The notes under the pieces were generated by a model, which saw only the letters and a list, made by a program, of their open reading frames with translations, ran no database searches and was not told where the DNA came from. 64,000 bases of DNA from Thermoleophilaceae bacterium (GTDB lineage Bacteria; Actinomycetota; Thermoleophilia; Solirubrobacterales; Thermoleophilaceae). The DNA is taken from positions 62,001 through 126,000 of the forward strand of contig DASUWY010000034.1 in the NCBI GenBank assembly GCA_036378175.1, in the 5' to 3' direction. This document shows, one piece after another, positions 15,762-23,798 of the stretch; the first letter of the stretch is position 1; each line of letters opens with the position of its first letter. Both the position numbers and the translations under genes were made by a program.

Positions 15762-17215
15762 TGACGGTCGAACCTCGCCGGGGGGTAACTCCTTACCAGC
15801 CGCGCGAGGGTGCGCCAGTTTTCCTCAGTGACATGATCATGGAGCTGGGCTTCGCCTCCCAGCAGCACGTGGAGGCGGCCGTCGAGACGGCGCGCTCTTC
15901 CGGCGAGACGGTGGGGCGCATCCTGGTCCGCGAAGGTCGTCTCAGTGAAGATCAGCTTGCCCGCGCCCTCGCCGCCCGTTACGGGCTGAACCACATCGAC
16001 CTGGCTGAGTTCGACGTGGACGCCAGCGCAGCCAACCTGCTTCCGCCGGCCGCCGCGCAGCGCTACCGCGCCGTGCCGGTGGAGTTCGAGCCGGACGGCA
16101 GCCTGCTGGTGGCCATGGCCGACCCGTCGGACTCGCTGGCGCTCAACGACATCGCGTTCATGACGAAGCTGGAGGTCCACGCCGCGGTGGCCGCGGAAGA
16201 TCTGATCGGTGATCTCGTCAGGCGCCTCCCGCTGCCTCCCAGTGAGAACCGCACCTCGGGCTTCCCGACCCCTCTCACCTCGGCCGCGCAGATCCACCCG
16301 CCGCCCGCGCCGCCGCCGTCAACCGCGGAGCCCTTCGCTCCACCTCCGCCCCCCGCGGCCCACGAAGCGCCTCCGCCCGACCACAGCGCGGAGATCACGG
16401 CGCTCCGGGCAGAGCTCGAATCAGCCACCGCCGGCCTCGACGACGAGCGCTCGAAGCACGCCGCATCCGTCGCCGAGCTGCGCCAGGAGCTCGGCGCGAA
16501 GGCCAGCGAGCTCGAGAGCGCCCGCTCCGAGTTGGGCCAGAAGAACGAAGAGCTCGAGCGGGTGCGATCGGAGCTTGGGCACAAGGGCGGCGAGCTGGAG
16601 CGGGCACGGACCGACCTCGCGCAGAAGGCAGGCGAGGTGGACCAGCTTCGGAGCGATCTGGAGCAGGGCCGCGCGGAGGTCGAGCGCCTGCGATCCGAGC
16701 TCGAGGGAAACCGCGGCGAGCTCGCGCAGGCGCGTGCAGAGCTCGATCAGAACCGTGCCGAGCTCGAGGAGGCCCGCGCGCAGGTGGCGCGCGCCGGCGA
16801 GGCGCTGCGTCGCCTTGACGAGCTCGACGAGGCGGAGGCGCGCGTGAGCGAGGCGCATGCCACCTTGGAGAAGATGCGGAATGACTTCGAGCTCGAGCGT
16901 GAGCAGCACGCCACCACGGAGCGCGACCTGCGTTCGCTGCTCGCGGCCGAAACGCAGCGAAGCGAGGCGCTCCAGGAGACCCAGGCAACCATGCAGAAGC
17001 GGGTGGATGCGCTGAGGACGCAGAACGCGGCGCTGCTCGACGCCTACGCGACCGCCAAACGCTGGTCGGCCGAGTTCGCGCGCGGGGCGCGCGAACTTGC
17101 GGACACGCTGGAGCAGCCGGTGCTCGACGACGCGGTGCGAGCCCAGCAGCAGTCGGGCGAGGCTCCTCCCGCGCCGCCGGAGGACCCGGGGCGCTTCAGC
17201 CGCAACGACGGCTGA
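15758..17215 (+). CDS. MshEN/GspE-N domain protein with long coiled coil
   Basis: The 485-residue protein has a type II secretion/T4P ATPase N-terminal (MshEN) domain at residues about 20-145: two 24-residue motifs (FLSDMIMELGF... and TVGRILVREGR...) separated by exactly five residues, then LPPAAAQRYRAVPVEFEPDGSLLVAMADPSDSLALNDI. A Pro-rich linker (about 160-210) follows, then a coiled coil of about 250 residues with repeats such as ELESARSELGQKNEELERVRSEL. No ATPase domain is present. MshEN domains can bind c-di-GMP, but the first Arg of both motifs is replaced here (Phe, Thr), so binding is uncertain. The gene is coupled to the degenerate GGDEF gene by a 4-nt overlap. Confidence 0.8.
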   Translation: MMTVEPRRGVTPYQPREGAPVFLSDMIMELGFASQQHVEAAVETARSSGETVGRILVREGRLSEDQLARALAARYGLNHIDLAEFDVDASAANLLPPAAAQRYRAVPVEFEPDGSLLVAMADPSDSLALNDIAFMTKLEVHAAVAAEDLIGDLVRRLPLPPSENRTSGFPTPLTSAAQIHPPPAPPPSTAEPFAPPPPPAAHEAPPPDHSAEITALRAELESATAGLDDERSKHAASVAELRQELGAKASELESARSELGQKNEELERVRSELGHKGGELERARTDLAQKAGEVDQLRSDLEQGRAEVERLRSELEGNRGELAQARAELDQNRAELEEARAQVARAGEALRRLDELDEAEARVSEAHATLEKMRNDFELEREQHATTERDLRSLLAAETQRSEALQETQATMQKRVDALRTQNAALLDAYATAKRWSAEFARGARELADTLEQPVLDDAVRAQQQSGEAPPAPPEDPGRFSRNDG

Positions 17216-17218
17216 TCG

Positions 17219-20200
17219 CTACTTCTCCGCCGCCGGGCAGATGATTCGGTAGTCGCAGAACGAGCAGATGTCGGGCGAGGGCGTGGGGTCGAAGTCCTGC
17301 CCGAGGATGCCCTCGGCGATCGTCGCCACCGTGCCGCGCACGCGCTCGAGCTCCTCCTCAGAGTGCTCCACCGGCACCTTCTCGTTGGCGAGCACGTAGT
17401 AGTAGCTCTGCGCCGCGGTGCGCAGGTCCCACGACTCGCGCGCGCCCATCTGGTAGAGCGAGAGCTGGATGTCCTGGCTCAGGTCCTCGGCGGTCTTCGG
17501 CTTGCCGGTCTTGTAGTCGATCAGCTCGTAGCGGCCATCCGGATGACGGTCCACGCGGTCCACGCGCCCGCGCAGGAGATGCGGGCCGAGCTTGAACGCG
17601 AAGCTCCGCTCGAACCACACCGGCTCGGAGTCGCGCGCGCGGTCGAGCTCCCAGTAGCGCCTCAGCGCCGCCACCGCCTTGTCGCGGAACTGGAGCTCGT
17701 CGTTGGAGTCTCCGAAGCCGCTGCGTCGCCAGCTCGCCTCGAACAGGTGCATGAGGTCCTCGAGCGAGCCCCCGCCGGCCTGGTGGAAGCGCTCGAGCAC
17801 CTGGTGCACCACGATGCCGAAGCGCTGGTTGATCGTCGGCTCCTGCGGGATCCGGAACACGCGCGCGAACTTGTACTTGAGCGGGCAGAGGCGGTAGGTC
17901 TCGATGTCCGAGGCGGACAGCATCAGGCCATCGCCGCGGCGCGGGATGAACGTCTCGAGCGACTGGTCGCCGCCGTGGGAGATCGCCTCCGCGCGGCGGC
18001 GCTCGTCGCGCTCGGTGTCCGCGAGGTAGTCGTCGAGCGCCGAGCTGAGGAAGATCTCGCGCTCCACGGGAGTCACCTCCTGCAGCAGCAGCTCGTTCAC
18101 CTCGGGCAGCGCCTGCGCGAGCGACTGTCCCTCACGCTCGCGTTCGATCAGCGCAGCCACCTTCAAGAGCTCCAGGTAGCGCACCACCGACTGCGCGACG
18201 TCGACGTAGGTGTCAAGCCGCATCTCGCTGAGCCGCGCGCCCACGCTCGACACGGAGTCGAGCAGCTCGTCGCGCAGCATGCGGAACGTGGAGTGCAGCC
18301 CTTCGGCCGGCCCGAACAGCTCCTCCTCGCGCAGCTCCTCGCCCGCCCGCAGCGCGGCCCGGGCCTCCTCGTAGAACGGCGACGGCCGCGAGCGCTCGCC
18401 GCCCTCCGGCCAGGCGAGCACGAGGCCCCTGCGCGCGCGGGTCATCGCCACATGCAGAAGGCGCCGCATCTCGTCCTCGTAAGCGGCGCGCCCGTCCTCG
18501 GGCAGCTCCTCCTTGAGCAGCTCGGCGGGCACGCCGTCGCCGGACCCGCGGCGGACGCCCGGCATCCGCGCCGCGTTGAGGCCGCCGATCAGCACGTGAT
18601 CGAACTCGTGCCCCTTGGCCGTGCGCATCGACATCACCTGCACCGCCGGCGGCAGGTCCTCCGGGGCGGCCTCCTCCTCGCGCAGCCCCGCCTCCGCCAT
18701 GGCGGCCACGTAGCGCACGAAGTCGCGTGGCGTCGCGTCCGGCTGGCGGCGCATGTACGCGCTCGCCAGCTCGCTGAGCTTCGCGATGTTCACGAGGCGC
18801 TCGACCGTGTCCGCCTGCGCGGCGAACACCTGCTGGCGTCGCAGCCCGATGCGCTCGATCAGACGGTGGACGAAAGCATCCGGGCGCATCTCGGCGAACG
18901 CTGCCGACGCGCTGCGGTACAGACGCAGAAACGCCTGTGCGCGGTCGCGGCCCTCGGGCGAGAGCTGCGGGCCGTCGCATGCCGCGATCACGCCCGCCAC
19001 CATGTCGAGCCGCCGCCGGCGAGCGTGCTGGGTGAGGCGCGCGATGTCCACCGAACGCAGCTCGATTGGCGGGCGCGAGAGAGCGCGCACGACGGCACCC
19101 GAATCCGCCGGGTCGGCGAGCAGGCGGAGCCACGCGAGCACGTCGCGCACCTCGGTGCGCTGGAAGTAGGCGGCGGCGCCGGTGAGGCGGAACGGCACGG
19201 CGCGCTCTTCCAACGCCGCCGCGATCGTCTGCCCCTCGTCGCGCACCGAACGTACGAGCACGCAGATCTCCTCGGGCGGCACGCCCTCCTGGCTCACGAG
19301 CCGCTCGCACTCCGCGGCGATCGCCTGCGCCTGGGCGCGCTCGGAGCGGCAGCGCCAGAACGCCACCGAGCCGCCGCGTCCGCCGCGCAGCCGCTTCTCG
19401 ATTCGCTCTCCCCCACCCGCAACCACCGCGTCCGCGGCGTCGAGTATCGCCCTGCCGCTGCGGTGACTCTGCTCGAGACGCACCAGCTTGCAGTCCTCGT
19501 ACTCGCGCTCGAAGTCCACGAGGTTCTTGCGCGACGCCGCGCGGAAGCGATGGATCGCCTGATCGTCGTCGCCGGCCGCCGTGAGGTTGCGATGCTCCTG
19601 CGCGAGCAGCCGCAGCAGCGCGCCCTGCGCGAAGTTCACCTCCTGGAACTCGTCTACGAGAACGTGCTGCAACCGCTGCGCCACGCGGGCGCGCACGTGA
19701 GGCTTCTCGTGCAGCAGGCGGAACGCGTGCAGCACGAGGTCGCCGAAGTCGAGCGAGCCGGACTCCGCCAGCAGGCGGTCGTGGTCGGCGTAGACCTGCG
19801 AGAACTCGAGCTCGCGCTCCGCGTGAGCGCGCGTCGCGTCATCACCGTCGCGGCACCTTTCGGCGAGCCGGCGCGCCCAGGCGCCGTACTCCGGCGGGCT
19901 CACCATCTCGTCCTTGAGACGGTCGATGCGCGCGATGAAGCTGGCTAGCAGCGGCGCCGGGTTGCCGCGAATCTCGTGGCGCCGCAGCGTGAGGTCCTCG
20001 ATCCTGTCGAGCATCAGGGCGAGCCTGTCCGCCGGCGTGACCGGCGAGAAGAACGGGTCGAGCCCCGCCTCGAGCGCCTCGTCCTGCAGCAGGCGCGTGG
20101 AGAACGAGTGGAACGTCTCCACCCACAGGTCCACGCCCGCCGCGCCGGCCAGGTCCTCCACGCGCTCGCGCATCTCCGCGGCGGCCGCCGGAGAGAACAC

Positions 20201-20371
20201 GAGAGCGAGCACGCCGTCGGCGGGGGCGCCCTCGTCGATCAGCCAGCCGAAACGGCGGGTGAGCACGCGCGTCTTGCCGCTGCCCGCGCCGCCCACCACG
20301 AGCAGCGGTCCGCCGGGATGGGTGACCGCCTCGCGCTGTGCAGCGGTCAGGCCGTCAAGCGGGCTCGGCAT
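17219..20371 (-). CDS. UvrD/PcrA-type SF1 helicase fused to RecB-like PD-(D/E)XK nuclease
   Basis: The 1050-residue protein carries a SF1A helicase (about 1-640): Walker A GGAGSGKTR near residue 27, VLVDEFQEVN, GDDDQAIHRFR, and motifs V-VI in MSMRTAKGHEFDHVLIGGL and RRLLHVAMTRAR. The C-terminal 220 residues are a RecB-family nuclease: FGIVVHQVLERF, then GRVDRVDRHPDGRYELIDYKTGK with the catalytic D...D-Y-K. Four cysteines (YRLCPLKYKF and DICSFCDYRIICPA) match an AddB-type Fe-S clasp. Such helicase-nucleases process double-strand breaks, as mycobacterial AdnAB does; a partner subunit is not encoded here. The stop is 3 bp from the convergent coiled-coil gene. Confidence 0.9.
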   Translation of the reverse strand: MPSPLDGLTAAQREAVTHPGGPLLVVGGAGSGKTRVLTRRFGWLIDEGAPADGVLALVFSPAAAAEMRERVEDLAGAAGVDLWVETFHSFSTRLLQDEALEAGLDPFFSPVTPADRLALMLDRIEDLTLRRHEIRGNPAPLLASFIARIDRLKDEMVSPPEYGAWARRLAERCRDGDDATRAHAERELEFSQVYADHDRLLAESGSLDFGDLVLHAFRLLHEKPHVRARVAQRLQHVLVDEFQEVNFAQGALLRLLAQEHRNLTAAGDDDQAIHRFRAASRKNLVDFEREYEDCKLVRLEQSHRSGRAILDAADAVVAGGGERIEKRLRGGRGGSVAFWRCRSERAQAQAIAAECERLVSQEGVPPEEICVLVRSVRDEGQTIAAALEERAVPFRLTGAAAYFQRTEVRDVLAWLRLLADPADSGAVVRALSRPPIELRSVDIARLTQHARRRRLDMVAGVIAACDGPQLSPEGRDRAQAFLRLYRSASAAFAEMRPDAFVHRLIERIGLRRQQVFAAQADTVERLVNIAKLSELASAYMRRQPDATPRDFVRYVAAMAEAGLREEEAAPEDLPPAVQVMSMRTAKGHEFDHVLIGGLNAARMPGVRRGSGDGVPAELLKEELPEDGRAAYEDEMRRLLHVAMTRARRGLVLAWPEGGERSRPSPFYEEARAALRAGEELREEELFGPAEGLHSTFRMLRDELLDSVSSVGARLSEMRLDTYVDVAQSVVRYLELLKVAALIEREREGQSLAQALPEVNELLLQEVTPVEREIFLSSALDDYLADTERDERRRAEAISHGGDQSLETFIPRRGDGLMLSASDIETYRLCPLKYKFARVFRIPQEPTINQRFGIVVHQVLERFHQAGGGSLEDLMHLFEASWRRSGFGDSNDELQFRDKAVAALRRYWELDRARDSEPVWFERSFAFKLGPHLLRGRVDRVDRHPDGRYELIDYKTGKPKTAEDLSQDIQLSLYQMGARESWDLRTAAQSYYYVLANEKVPVEHSEEELERVRGTVATIAEGILGQDFDPTPSPDICSFCDYRIICPAAEK

Positions 20372-20446
20372 CGAGGGAAGGATACGCCGCCCCGGCTGCG
20401 GCCAAACGGGGTTTTCCCGCGCTATGCGGGGGAACTATTCGATCTC

Positions 20447-21496
20447 ATGGCTCGACTCCGCAAATCCGACTGCTCGGGACCCGGCATCCGCAGGCGCCGC
20501 CGTGGCAAGGGCTTCGAGTACCGGGACGACGACGGGAACAAGGTCACCGAACCCGAGGTGCTCGAGCGCGTCGGGGAGCTGCGCATCCCGCCGGCGTGGG
20601 AGGACGTGTGGATCTGCCCGCACCCGTTCGGTCACCTTCAGGCCACCGGCGTGGACGCCGCCGGACGCAAGCAGTACCTCTACCACCCGCGCTGGCGCCA
20701 GCGGCGCGACCAGGAGAAGTTCGACGAGATGATCGACTTCGCGCGTGCCCTGCCGCTCATGCGCAAGCGGGTGGCACGCGACCTGCGCGGCAGCGAGCTG
20801 AGCCGTGAGCGCGTGCTCGCTTGCGCGGTGCGCCTGCTCGACCGCGGCTTCTTCCGCGTGGGCGGCGAGGACTACGCCGTGGAGAACGAGAGCTACGGCC
20901 TCGCCACGATGCGGAAGGAGCACGTGACGGTCGAGCGCTCCGGCGCGATCACCTTCGACTATCCGGCGAAGAGCGGCCAGCGCCGCGTGCAGTCGCTGGT
21001 CGATCCCGACGTGTACGACATCGTGAAGCGCCTCAAGCGCCGCCGAGGCGGCGGGGACGAGCTGCTCGCCTACCAGGAGCGAAGGCGCTGGCGCGACATC
21101 AAGTCGGCCGACATCAACGAGTACGTGAAGCACGTGAGCGGCGGCGACTTCTCGGCGAAGGACTTCCGCACGTGGAACGCGACCGTTCTTGCCGCCGTGG
21201 CCCTCGCCGTGTCGGGCCAGGCCACGCAATCGAAGACCGGCCGCAAGCGGGCGATGACGCGCGCCGTGAAGGAGGTGGCCCGCTACCTCGGCAATACGCC
21301 CGCGGTATGCCGCGCGTCGTACATCGACCCGCGCGTGTTCGACCGCTTCCAGGGCGGGCTCACGATCGGCGGAGTTCTCCCGATGCTGGTGGACGTGGAG
21401 ACGGACAACGCGTCGCTCCAGGGAGCCGTCGAGGAGGCCGTGATCGACCTGATCGCGGAGGATGTCCATTCCCCAGCACTCGAAAAGGTGGCCTGA
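20447..21496 (+). CDS. DNA topoisomerase IB
   Basis: The 349-residue protein is a small eukaryote/poxvirus-type topoisomerase IB. Its N-terminal domain (about 1-90) includes GKGFEYRDDDGNKV, LRIPPAWEDVWICPHPFGHLQATGVDAAGRKQYLYHPRWR. The catalytic domain has RVLACAVRLLDRGFFRVGGEDYAVENESYGLATMRKEHV, DIKSADINEYVKHVSGGDFSAKDFRTWNATV, and the nucleophile Tyr in VCRASYIDPRVF near residue 285. It relaxes supercoils through a 3'-phosphotyrosine intermediate, without ATP. The ATG at 20447 matches the family N-terminus. The stop shares one base with the start of the next gene (TGATG). Confidence 0.93.
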   Translation: MARLRKSDCSGPGIRRRRRGKGFEYRDDDGNKVTEPEVLERVGELRIPPAWEDVWICPHPFGHLQATGVDAAGRKQYLYHPRWRQRRDQEKFDEMIDFARALPLMRKRVARDLRGSELSRERVLACAVRLLDRGFFRVGGEDYAVENESYGLATMRKEHVTVERSGAITFDYPAKSGQRRVQSLVDPDVYDIVKRLKRRRGGGDELLAYQERRRWRDIKSADINEYVKHVSGGDFSAKDFRTWNATVLAAVALAVSGQATQSKTGRKRAMTRAVKEVARYLGNTPAVCRASYIDPRVFDRFQGGLTIGGVLPMLVDVETDNASLQGAVEEAVIDLIAEDVHSPALEKVA

Positions 21497-22149
21497 TGCC
21501 CCCCACGGCGATCCTCGACATCGACGGCACGCTCGTCGACACGAACTACCAGCACGCGATCGCGTGGTACCGGGCGTTCCGGCAGCACGACGTGATCCTG
21601 CCCGTGTGGCGCATCCACCGTCACCTCGGCATGGGCGGCGACCAGCTCGTGGGCGCGCTCGCCGGCGACAGGATCGAGGAGGAGAAGGGCGACGACATCC
21701 GCACCGCCGAGAAGGCGCTGTACCTGGCGCTCATCGAGGAGGTGGAGCCGATGGAGGGTGCGCGGCAGCTGATCGTCGACCTCAAGGAGAGCGGCCACAC
21801 GGTTGTGCTCGCATCGTCCGCGAAGGAGGACGAGGTGGAGCACTACCTCGACCTTCTCGACGCGCGCGAGCTGGCCGATGACTGGACCACCTCCGCGGAC
21901 GTGGAGGCCACCAAGCCGCAGCCAGACCTCGTGGAGGCCGCGCGTGACAAGGCGGGTGGCGGCGAGGCGGTGATGGTGGGCGACACGCCGTGGGACGTGA
22001 AGGCCGCGGCGCGTGCCGGAGTGGAGACGATCACCGTCCTCACCGGCGGCTTCGCCGAGGCGGAGCTGCGGGATGCCGGCGCGTGCGCCGTGTTCGAGTC
22101 GATCGAAGAGCTGCGTCAGCGGCTCGGTGAGACGCCGCTGGGCGGCTGA
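21496..22149 (+). CDS. HAD-superfamily phosphatase (phosphoglycolate phosphatase-like)
   Basis: The 217-residue protein has HAD motif I (ILDIDGTLVDTN, nucleophile Asp8), a four-helix cap (residues about 15-80; YQHAIAWYRAF), motif II (TVVLASSAKEDEVEHYL), motif III Lys in VEATKPQPDLVEAA, and motif IV (VMVGDTPWDVKAAARAG). This places it in the Gph/beta-phosphoglucomutase-like subgroup; the substrate is unknown. It is translationally coupled to the topoisomerase IB gene by a 1-nt overlap, although a functional link is not obvious. Confidence 0.88.
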   Translation: MPPTAILDIDGTLVDTNYQHAIAWYRAFRQHDVILPVWRIHRHLGMGGDQLVGALAGDRIEEEKGDDIRTAEKALYLALIEEVEPMEGARQLIVDLKESGHTVVLASSAKEDEVEHYLDLLDARELADDWTTSADVEATKPQPDLVEAARDKAGGGEAVMVGDTPWDVKAAARAGVETITVLTGGFAEAELRDAGACAVFESIEELRQRLGETPLGG

Positions 22150-22167
22150 CGCCGCGCGGTCCGCTGG

Positions 22168-22767
22168 CTACTTCGGCAGCAGCAGGTGGCCGTCGGCCAC
22201 CGCACCCGCCACGTCCACGAGCTTGCGGTTGTTCGCGCGCGCGTGTGAGCGCAGCATCTCGAACGCATCGCGGTCGTCGATCGAGTGGCGCTCCATGAGA
22301 ATGCCCTTCGCGCGCTCGATCACCGCGCGCCGCTGGATCGCGCCCTCGAGCACGTCCACCTCGTCGCTCAGCCGCTCGAGCTCCGCGTGCCGGCGCAACG
22401 CGATCTCGATCGCGCCCTGCACCGTCTCGGCCGTGACCGGCTGCACGTAGGCGAAGATGCCGTGCTTCGCGGCGCGGCTGATGAAGGACGGCTCGGGCAC
22501 CTCCATCAGCGCGATCACGGGGCAGGTTGCCTCGTCCACGATCTCGTCGATCAGGTCGAGCGCGTGCTCGTCGTCGTCATGCAGCTTCACGAGCGCGACG
22601 TCCGGATCGTCCTCGTCGATGGCGTGTGACACCTCGCCGACGCCGATGGCCCGCGCGCACACCTCGTGCCCGAGCGCGTGGAGAAGCTGCGCCACAGTGT
22701 CGAGCGCTGCGCGGCTCTCGTCCGCCACCAGCACCTTCAACCCTTTGGCTCCGTCCGCCTGGCTCAT
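22168..22767 (-). CDS. ANTAR-domain RNA-binding regulator with atypical receiver
   Basis: The 199-residue protein has a CheY-like receiver fold (about 8-125) and a C-terminal ANTAR domain (about 140-195): RRAVIERAKGILMERHSIDDRDAFEMLRSHARANNRKLVDVAGAV. ANTAR domains bind two-hexaloop RNA to block terminators. The usual phosphoacceptor Asp is replaced (DPDVALVKL, Lys instead of Asp), and the switch Thr/Ser and Lys are also altered (VIALME, AYVQPV). It is therefore probably not activated by His-Asp phosphorelay, like AmiR. The ATG at 22767 has GAGGTGAG upstream at good spacing. It is divergent from the sigma factor gene. Confidence 0.85.
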   Translation of the reverse strand: MSQADGAKGLKVLVADESRAALDTVAQLLHALGHEVCARAIGVGEVSHAIDEDDPDVALVKLHDDDEHALDLIDEIVDEATCPVIALMEVPEPSFISRAAKHGIFAYVQPVTAETVQGAIEIALRRHAELERLSDEVDVLEGAIQRRAVIERAKGILMERHSIDDRDAFEMLRSHARANNRKLVDVAGAVADGHLLLPK

Positions 22768-22939
22768 CGCTCTCACCTCGTCTGGGTGCTATCTTCGCCG
22801 CACGGGCGAGGCCCAGCAGCACGCCGCCCCGATTCGCGCCCCAGAGACCTGGCGCTGCCGTCCACCAGGTTTCGCTTGTCCAGAGGGGCGCACATATCTA
22901 TCAGCATCCAGTAGCCGACCCGCTGTCGGCGCGGCCGCG

Positions 22940-23725
22940 ATGACGGATCGTATTAACGGTCGGCCATCGAGCGGCGGCACCGCTCGAATCCGCGAGGACC
23001 TGCGCCTGCTCGAGCGCTACCGGGAGACCGGCGATCCCGCACTGCGCGACGCGGTGGTGGAGCGCTTCCTGCCGCTCGCCCGGCAGCTCGCGCGGCGATA
23101 CGAACGGGCCGACGAGCCGATCGACGACCTCGTGCAGGTCGCGAGCATGGGGCTCGTGAAAGCGGTCGAGCGCTTCGACCCGACCCGCGGCATCGCGTTC
23201 TCGAGCTTCGCCGTGCCCACGATCCTCGGCGAGCTGAAGCGCTACTTCCGCGACGTGGGTTGGGCGGTGCATGTGCCACGCAGCATGCAGGAGCGGGCGC
23301 TCGAGGTGAACCGCGCGGTGACGGAGCTGTCGCGCACGCTCGGGCGCTCCCCCACCCCCGCCGAGCTCGCGGAGGCAACGGAGTTCACGCATGAAGAGGT
23401 GCTCGAGGCACTCGAGGCCGCGACCGCGTACGACAGCGTGCCGCTCGACGCGCCCCGCTCCGACGACGGCGACGAGGTGGGAGTGGTGGCGCGGTTGGGC
23501 GCGGAGGACCCGGGCTATGAGCTCGCCGAGTACTCGGCCACGCTCGCGCCCGAGTTGCGGGCGTTGCCGGAGCGCGACAGGCTCGTGCTTCACCTGCGCT
23601 TCGTGGAGGACCTCACGCAGTCGGAGATCGCGGAGCAGATCGGCGTTTCGCAGATGCACGTGTCGCGGCTGATCCGGGCGGCGCTCACGAAGCTGCGCAA
23701 CGGCGTCGAGGCTCAGGGCTCGTAG
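22940..23725 (+). CDS. SigB/SigF-family alternative RNA polymerase sigma factor
   Basis: The 261-residue protein has the group 3 layout. Region 2 (about 25-100) contains RFLPLARQLARRYERADEPIDDLVQVASMGLVKAVERFDPTRGIAFSSFAVPTILGELKRYFRD. Region 3 contains VPRSMQERALEVNRAVTELSRTLGRSPTPAELAEATEF. Region 4 contains LPERDRLVLHLRFVEDLTQSEIAEQIGVSQMHVSRLIRAALTKLR. The RYFRDxGWAxHVPR stretch is typical of SigB/SigF/SigG. It likely directs a general stress regulon. No anti-sigma (RsbW) or antagonist gene lies beside it. The ATG at 22940 is consistent with family starts. A strong hairpin follows the stop. Confidence 0.9.
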   Translation: MTDRINGRPSSGGTARIREDLRLLERYRETGDPALRDAVVERFLPLARQLARRYERADEPIDDLVQVASMGLVKAVERFDPTRGIAFSSFAVPTILGELKRYFRDVGWAVHVPRSMQERALEVNRAVTELSRTLGRSPTPAELAEATEFTHEEVLEALEAATAYDSVPLDAPRSDDGDEVGVVARLGAEDPGYELAEYSATLAPELRALPERDRLVLHLRFVEDLTQSEIAEQIGVSQMHVSRLIRAALTKLRNGVEAQGS

Positions 23726-23731
23726 AAGCAC

Positions 23732-23761
23732 GAAAGCCCCCTCTTCCCAGTGGGGGCTTTC
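23732..23761. terminator. Bidirectional hairpin terminator between sigma factor and antiporter
   Basis: A perfect 10-bp stem, GAAAGCCCCC (23732-23741) with GGGGGCTTTC (23752-23761), surrounds a 10-nt loop. A-rich and T-rich stem ends on either side let it act in both directions. It lies 7 bp after the sigma factor stop and 38 bp beyond the stop of the convergent antiporter gene. Confidence 0.75.
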
Positions 23762-23798
23762 GGCACTCGCCTGTTGGCCGAGAGGATAGGCGGCGCTG

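Noticed and set aside
17363-19948. Very long open frame on the opposite strand of the helicase-nuclease gene (861 codons)
   Set aside because: It is a GC-rich antisense shadow with Arg/His/Leu-rich composition and no domain; the minus-strand protein has full helicase and nuclease motifs.
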